A DNA stretch of 64,000 nucleotides from Linyphia triangularis (lineage: Eukaryota > Arthropoda > Arachnida > Araneae > Linyphiidae). The translations under genes and the position numbers were made by a program. The stretch lies in NCBI GenBank assembly GCA_963978545.1, contig OZ021732.1, positions 28,736,123 through 28,800,122 on the forward strand, given 5' to 3'. This document shows, piece by piece, positions 53,263-62,200 of this stretch; positions within the stretch are counted from its first letter, which is position 1, and every line of letters starts with the position of its first letter. The notes under the pieces were generated by a model that saw only the letters and a list, made by a program, of their open reading frames with translations, ran no database searches and was not told the DNA's origin.

Positions 53263-56200
53263 AAAACATACAATAAAAAAAACAGCTTTTAATTTAAAAC
53301 ATTTCTCACAATATAGTAAAATAAAAAAAATCGCAAGTAATTGTATAGAAATTATTTTCCTCACTGATAAAAATGAAAAATACTAAAATAAAGCTAAATG
53401 CCTTTTACCAATTTTAAAAAATACAGAATATTTTTCAAATATCCATTTACCTGATCCTCTACGCTGCAACTTACAACACATACTTCACAACAAAATATAG
53501 GCGAGACCATTTTTCAGTTGGTTATCCTTAGAGAAAATTTTATAACTAACCCTCACCTCGTATACTTTTCAACTGTTTTTATGACCATGTTGTCAGCTAG
53601 TAATTTCACAACCACCTTCACTCTCTAAACTTTAAACCAAAGTGAACTTCTTGGATACATTATGAGAGAGTACGAAATCGCTGATAAAGCAAAGATATAT
53701 CTGGAAATAATAAACTTTTCCCGCCTTCTGCAAGGCAAACAAGCTATGTTTAGCATACGAATTTGACAAGGACAATAAGTCTTCCACGTAGTCTCACACT
53801 TCCCAAAACGAAGCAAGTTAATGACCACCAAGTAATAGAACTGTCTAGCAAATACATCGCGACTAGAGATTCGATATATACAAACGGAAAACTCATTTAG
53901 AGAAGTGCGTTTCAAAATGAAGTTTGTCCTTAATTCTAAATGTTGCATAGTTTTCCTTTATAATTACATCCGAGAGAGCAATTTATTACATGCTTTGTTT
54001 GACCACCTCTTGCATTTAATAATGCGTCGGTTTTTCGGTTCTGATACTTAGACACTATTAAATATTAGTTTTGCCAAACTTCTTAAGTTCTGATGGTCAT
54101 CCCATATTTTCAACTGATTCGTCATTTTTTTCTGGATTTTTAATCTTGGCAAAAGAGGATTAAAAAATTTTAAGCAGCTAATATTGCTTTAATTATTTTT
54201 TATTATTCGAATTTATAGCCAACGTATACGTTGGAATACTACTGATGCTTTTGTTTAAACAGCAAAATTTTTTACATAATATGTTAAAATGTTACAAGCT
54301 GCAAAACCTACTTTCTGTTGCGTTCTGCCATTCTTTAGTATTACATCCTTATTTTTGACAACGGATAGAAAATTGTTTTTATCAATTTAAATATACTAAT
54401 TATATATTTATGAGGAATATGAAAAGTATGACTTCAAAAAACTATTGATTTTTAATCTAACAAATCCTTTAAACAGTACGCAGTGAAAATCATACAAAAT
54501 CAGTAGATTCATATTATAATAGTTCGTATTCAATTGAGGGATATATTTAAGCCTAAAAAAATATATTTCACATTTCTTTCACCGTCTGTACCATAAACAG
54601 TAAATATTTATTATTATAGTAAAATATTACCCTTACTATAGTACTAACGTGTTTTAACAATTTATATATAAAAAAAACCTCTCAATTTTAAACAAAGGAT
54701 TCCTATCGATTTAATATAACATAAATCAACTTTAAAAAAAGTGTAATGCATCTTTAAAACATAGACTGGTACCAATGTTTTATTGTTGAACATTTACTTG
54801 ACATTTTTTTATAAGTGCCTTCGTAGCGGGTCGCGCTCAAATTTAACAGGCTCATCTGGAAAACAAGGTTTGCTCGCCTAGTAATTCATTCCTGACTGCA
54901 TTCGAATTACAAACCTTGTTGGCGACTTACACTAAAATAAAAAAACATCCTCATATCTTAGTTTTTGTACTCTACTGAAGTCCAGCATAAATCTTTTGTA
55001 GTAATTCTTATGACTCTAAGGATGGTAAAGAGAATAAATAAACAACTTGATAGACTCTAGAAGATAATTTCGCACCACTTCTCCTTGTCCTCACATTTCA
55101 CTGGGGTGTTTTTTTTACCGAAGATCTTAAAATAGCAAACTATGCAAAGAGTGTTTGAAGGAGTCAAAGGGAACGAGAAAAGGGCGAAAAGTTTTAAATC
55201 TCAGTGACTTTAGATTATACGAATCCTAAAGATGTCAAATCTGAATACAATATGTGTAGTTCATAAATTCCATTGCTATTGATTCTAACGATAGATTCCG
55301 AATTCGAACAGGACAATTACTACAATATTTTGGTTGGTTGGTTGTTTTCAGATTATCTGACGCCGTCAGCAACACGAGGGCTATAATGCGCCGAAACATT
55401 CGTCATTAGACAAGTCAACATACATTTACAAACACCCATGCCTAACACGGGACTCGAACCCGCAACCTCGCGGTCTAGAAGCTAGCACGCTAACCACTAT
55501 ACCGTTTGGTCGGCACTAAAATATTTTGAATCCCAGTCATATGTTTGTTAAATTCAACTAGATACTTATGAAATTATTGCAAAATAACGAAGAGTCAACT
55601 GAGAAAAAACCTTTTCGATAATACTTCCTGTTTAGGAAACTGATTTTTGTTGATATTACCCTGGGGGAAATTAGTAGTTTTTATGGAATGAGACGGTGTG
55701 GACAATTGAATTGCTATTTTACTCATTTTCGACTTTTCAAACTACCTATTGTCTCATTTTAAAAGAAACTAGTTTGTTTTTTAGAAGATTTTTTAGTTTT
55801 AGAAGATTGACTCATACTTAAAGACGTACATCTCCTATTTTCAAATGCCACACAAAAAAAAAAAATTACTGCAATGAAGCCAAACCAGGAAATGACAAAC
55901 CAAGACAAACAGAGCGTCATACCGTAAGTATAATAATGAATATTTCTTATTAAAAAAGCTCATCAGGTGAAATGGTATAAAGTATTATTACCCAGCCAAA
56001 ATTACACACTGCAAAACATCATATCCTCCGTAATAAGAACTGTTGGGCAAAAAGGGGCGTCTTCCAGCAGTCATGGTCTAAAGGATTTTCATGTGTGACA
56101 ACTTAACTCCAGCGTAAAGACTGGAAAATATCCCAAATTACCTGCAAAAAACACCCGTCAACAGGTTGAGGAGTGACGCAGTGTAATATTTCCTGAGGTT

Positions 56201-59200
56201 TATTTTTGAAAAGACATTCCGGTGGAGGTCCCGGGGATGTCTTAAGTGGATACGATGATGAGAGTGTCAGTTTCGGTGTACCCATGTTACACCTATGAGG
56301 CTCAGCTTAGATTCGTGTCAAGATAAGAGGGTAGAAGATTTGTCTACGATGCGGGCCCCACGCGAGTTGTTTTCCAAGACATTGATCTAAAGTCACAAGC
56401 TTACAGTCTGTTAAGAAGTCTATGGTTAAGATACAAGATTATGACATTTTTTCTCGTTCTCTATGACAGGGTACACAGGATGGTGATCTATTCGAACTAC
56501 AACACGGTACATTTTTTAAACATTTTCTGATAATGAAATAATAAAATCTACCGCATATTAGCTTATAACTGCTGCATAAATCCCTAGGCAAAACCAATTA
56601 ACTTTTGAACTACATCAAGCTGATAGTTTTGAACGTTTCACGTTAACGATTTCATTAAAATAACAACAATCTTTTTACGAACTGCAGTCTTGCCGGCCAA
56701 TAAAATCGATTATTTTTTTTTTTTTTTTTTTTTTTTTGCATTTCTTTACGTTTGCGTTCTCTTTCCTTGAGCATTCCTCATCAACGATCGTTTTTTCTTC
56801 TCTCCTCAGTTTCATTTATAAGAAAGGATAATATAAGAATTATCGAAAAGTATAACGCCAAAATCATCATTTTGGCAGGTTTTATTATTATTATTACTAT
56901 TATTTTTTATTTTTTTTAAAGACCCATACAAAAAAATTATGGCAAAAAATATCACCAAACTGACCATATTTGCTAAATGAGTGATGAAAATATAAAAATG
57001 GTAAATGACACAAATCCACGTCAGTATTATAGTGCAGAGGTCGGATATATCGATCAAAATAAATATCGTTGCATAGAAAAAAGTATCGATAAAATATCGA
57101 TACAAGATTTTTTTTTTTTTTAATAGTTTTTTTGGGCAAATTTCTACTTTTCATGAATTTATGCCAAAATTGTTTCAATAAATAAATTGTAAAAATTGTT
57201 TTAATAAATAAATTATAATATAAAATCAGAATAAATTAAATACATTTGGATGTCAATGCATAAATTCACATTTATTTTTAAAGAAGAAATTTTGAAAAGT
57301 AGTTTATCGCATATTTTGCTGATAGAGATGTTTTTAATATTTAAAATTAGATGCAAATTCCAGGTACACGCTGGCAATAGAAACGGAGCTAAGTTAATGA
57401 CTACTAATAAATGATCTTATCTTTCTATTACATCATGTTTTCTTTTTTGTTAACGGTGCAATTTTAACTGTCGCTCAGCCAAGTCCAAACCTTAGTTTTG
57501 AAGTTTTTAAAAAGGGAATAAAGAAAATCGAAAAAACACATGGAACTACAAAACGATCATCAAAAAACTAAAAATGTTTGAAAATATCGATGATAATATA
57601 ATAATATATCGATTTAATATAATAGACTTCTATAGATATTTTTACTATCGATATATTTTTAAAAATTTGGTCGTATCGATATATCGCCGACCTATATTAT
57701 AGTGTCTTTGAAAGTTGAGCAATGTTCCACATACCTAGTTTTACTCAAAATCAAAACCAATGTGCAAGGATAGAATGCAGCAAAGTCAACAGCAATTTTA
57801 CCGATTAAAAAAAGCCAAATATTTCCTCCTTCAAATTCCACAAACAAAACAAACAAAAAAAAAAGAAAAGAAAGATATGTGATTGGAATTCGAAATTTAT
57901 ATGAAAAGAATCGATTGCAAATAACATCCAGCAATGATAATGAAGCAATTTCTCTACCACTCGCCTCATTACCAGAAAGAACTAAAAAAAAAAAAAAAAA
58001 CTAGCAGATAATTGATCGACAATAGGTTTCTTTTATCACTTCCCGAACTGTTTCAGGTTGTGCATTAACTCCCCCTCCCGAAAGCCTGACAAATGCGTAG
58101 TCGGCACCTCTTCTGACGGAGCACTTAAAAAGTCTCACAGAGGTTATCCTGTTCAGGGGTCTGTGATAGGAAACGAATGGTAAACAGCACTTCATCTACT
58201 ACAACCTAAATTGCCCTTCCCCCCTCTCTCTCTGACGGGGTGGCATACCTTTGCAGGTGATTTAGGGTCCTGGAACACCAAACAGTCTGAAAGCGGCGGG
58301 GATGAAAGAAATTACTAGTGTAAGTAAAAAAAAATATCATAAAAGCAAATCAGTATCATTCGTCAGTAAAATTTGCAAATCTGCTTTGCAATTGTATTTA
58401 TCTTGGAATTAGTAGATTTGAGTTTTTCACCGATCTTTCAACAAATGAACTTCAGCACATTTGTTATTAGTGCCCAAATGAACTTCCAGTAAAATCTAGC
58501 CACAACAAAGATTTTGATAAAATTGTAAAAAAAGTAGTAACATTAATTATTTAACCTTATTTCATACAAAAATCTCTGTTTAATATTTACAGGTGACATT
58601 CACAGGAACTATAGTACCAGTACCGAAAGTTTATCTATAGTAATTGAGTTCATTTCCCAAAAAGAAATTTTAAAACAATTCTTCTAACCATCTCTTGAAA
58701 AAATATTTTTATAACAACTGCCAAAAAATAAATCATCTTTTAAATAAACTAAGGGTGTGGAACACCGCACAACTTTCAATCACACTATAATACTGACGAG
58801 TATATGTGTCATTTACCGTTATTAGATTTTCATCATTCATTTAGAAAAAATGGCCAGTATAGCGATATTTTTTGCGGTAATTCTTGTATGGATCTTAAAA
58901 AAAAAAAACTTCTCTGAAATGGGGATTTTGGCGATATACTTTATCTTATATTATAAGAGACCTTATATCCTTTATTATAAGAGACGTGAGGGGAAATATT
59001 TCACACTAGTTTTTTAAAGTATGTAACAGAAAGCTTCATGCTCAAATTTATGTAGTCTTATTATAAAAATTACATATTTTTAGAAGATATTCATAGAGCG
59101 GAGTTACCAACACTAATATATGTATTAAAAATAATTTGAAAGTGATAATAAAAAATATGGTATGCAACTTGAAATAACTTTTCCTAACTCGATAAATTAT

Positions 59201-62200
59201 TTGACTCGTGCTATAGCGCACTTCAAACAAGCATTTTGCTTCGATTGAAAAAATATTACTTTCGCCATCTAGTTATATTCCTATTTTTGGGTTAATTTAG
59301 CAACAACTTTAACCAAAATTACCTGGTAAGAAAATTATTTGTTCTGTGACACATACCCAAATCTCACGCAACCGTAAGGGCAATCACAAACTTCAATTAA
59401 CAGCTAAATAACGCGACATATTACCGCTAATAACACAACACAGTGCCAATTAAATCCATTTCCAGGGACACCCTTCCGTGCCAAAACCAAAAATTATCTC
59501 TTGTCTAAACAAACGAAAGGAGTTGGCGACGCAAATCAATTAGACACTTTTAGTTTTAGGTCTGTAGAAGGAAACGTCATCAAGAATCGTTTAAGGGGTG
59601 GACTCTTAATAACTCCGCCGCTTGAAACCTGTCATTATACCCATGAACCACAGCCCACTTTTTTTTTCTGCGACGTAATGACAAAGAGTGGAGGGTAAAA
59701 AAAAAGTACCGTTAAGTGTTAAATTCGTGTTTTTTCTAGACACCTGTGGGAAATTAAATGTTATAATCACCCTTCCCACGTTAAGAGTGAAATTTCTAAG
59801 TGTCGCTAGCTTACTATCTGAAGGCGGTTTTGTCTTAATCGCTGGCTGGGGGGAATGGGTTCATTGGCGAGAAATTAAATCGTTCGCGACTGATTACTCC
59901 CTGGTGTACTCTGGTGGTAAGTGTATAAGAGCTCGGTGGAACTTGGAGTAATGCTAATTTTCTTAATAGGAATTGGACCACTTTTAAATGGAAGCTCATC
60001 AAGACATCAAGGAAGGTGAGACTGCGTAGGCTGTCATAAATGTAATTTAAACTTTAGAATTCCAAAACTTTGTAAATAACTTCTAGGAAAGTTCAGGCTC
60101 AGTAACAACCGTGGAATAGCTTCGTGGAAGTTTGACCATATTAATTTTCAATCAATAGTAATGAGGTAAAATGATTAAGTAATATGGCATAACTTAATTA
60201 TTTTCATGCCTATAGACATATGACCTTTAACACTTTCTCCAGTTTTCGCAATTCTTAGCCCAATTCTATCTCTCCCCCCCCCCCCCATCATCCAACACAT
60301 TTGTGAGAAAAGGACATTTGTAGAAGTAAGCTATTCTACAAAAAAATTACCCGATTTGAGAAAACTGGTTTCTACAAACTTTGCAGATAATCAAATTTCT
60401 AAAACATAAAAATGAAGAATTCTTATTACTTCTTTTATCGACAATAAATTAATTTAACTTTTTTCCCATATATTTATAAAAGTTAATGTATCTTATGCAA
60501 AGCGATATTTGCATTGAAGTTAAATCATGAGGTAACTCTAATGGCATGCTAGTGACCAGTCACAATATACCTTTCAAAAATATATTCGAATTTTCACATT
60601 CAAATACCCAGTCACCAACCAGAACTCCTTTTCTAGTTGACTGTGACGTACCCATGCATAAACTCTATTGATCTGAACTTATTATTATTATTATTTTAGT
60701 TTTATCTTCTACAGTTATGTTAAGCCTTTACAAAGTCTAAGCCTACCTATATGCCATGTATAAATGTCAACATTATTAAAACTAAAAATTTAAAAAAATT
60801 TCACCAAACTTGTCCCAAAGCCTCCCCCCCCCCCCCCCAATAAGGTTATGCATGGGACGTCACAGGTCAATTGCCACTTTCTACCACGTGGTTATGTTAT
60901 TGTTCATGTTTAATGCATGCGACAATTTTTTTGCATGCTAAGCAAGTGTAGGAGGCATTGTGCAATACGGAGGGCGAGCTCAGCCTTTTGATTTAAAAAA
61001 AAAAAAAATCATCATTTGAATCTTTCCCCTTCGCTGATTCTACAGGTAAATTTTTCGTGTTGAGTTCGCACTTCTTTCCCTTTCAAAATTAGCAAAGAAT
61101 AATCCCAAGCTGCATAGAAACTGCCCTAAGGAAGACTTTTCAAACGCGGTTTTCTGAGAACCATTTTATGTTTAGTTCAACCTTCGTATATTATGAATAC
61201 TGATAAATAATCAATAAAACACAAGCTTTTGTCTTTCTTTTTATTGTTGTGACCACTTTCGTCTGTAATTTGTATCGTTGTTGTCACATTTTTAAGGAAT
61301 TTCATTTACAAACCTATAAATCCGTTAAAAAAATGAGTTTGTATTAATGATTTTTTTAATTATATTTAAAAATGTCACGCATAAATTGCCAAAAGTTATA
61401 AGTTAGTGAAAATTTTAGTCGGCCCAAGCCTTTTGACCAATTGCATATGATAATTTTAAAAAAAAATCGAATCTTCAAATTTCTTTAGAAAATTACAAAC
61501 GAACATTTCATTTTTCCCAAATCATTCATCGTTCTTTTATCTGGCTTTTATTTAGCTTATAAGTACTTAATTCATCCTCAGAATGACTGCAGGGCCTCTA
61601 GTGTTAATTTACTGAATTTTAAAGGTCTACAGCTTCCTCGAGTAAGTATAAAGGACATATTAACATATAAAAATAACTTAATTAGAAGCCCTGAAATGAA
61701 TCATGTGAATTAATGGTAAATCTAATGGGAAATAAAAAACGATGTCTAACATAATGTTCAAACTTAAATGCTACTAATGCTAAATATTACGAATACTGCT
61801 GAAAATGGACACATAATGGTACTTAATTTGATTTTCTTATTGAAATAAAATGTATTTTTCTCAGATGTGTTGTTTTAAATGTGTTATAAATAAATGTGCC
61901 ATTTTTATGCTTAATCATCCTTATAATGAATATATATATTTCTTTTTTGGCAACTGAGATATCATTTCATACTAAATCAAAGGGGCTCTACACTTTTGTC
62001 ACTCATAGACAGTATTTTTTCTAGATAAATGAGTTTTAAAAATCTTCACTAGGGGCGCTGTACTCACTCTCATACGATAACTCATACTCGAGCAATCATT
62101 CCACAACCCTATCTGTATTCGTTTAAAAATTATTTGATTGTTTCCCGACTTTAGTTAGCATCCTTTATATTGAAATAACACTTTAAACAAAAACCAAAAA

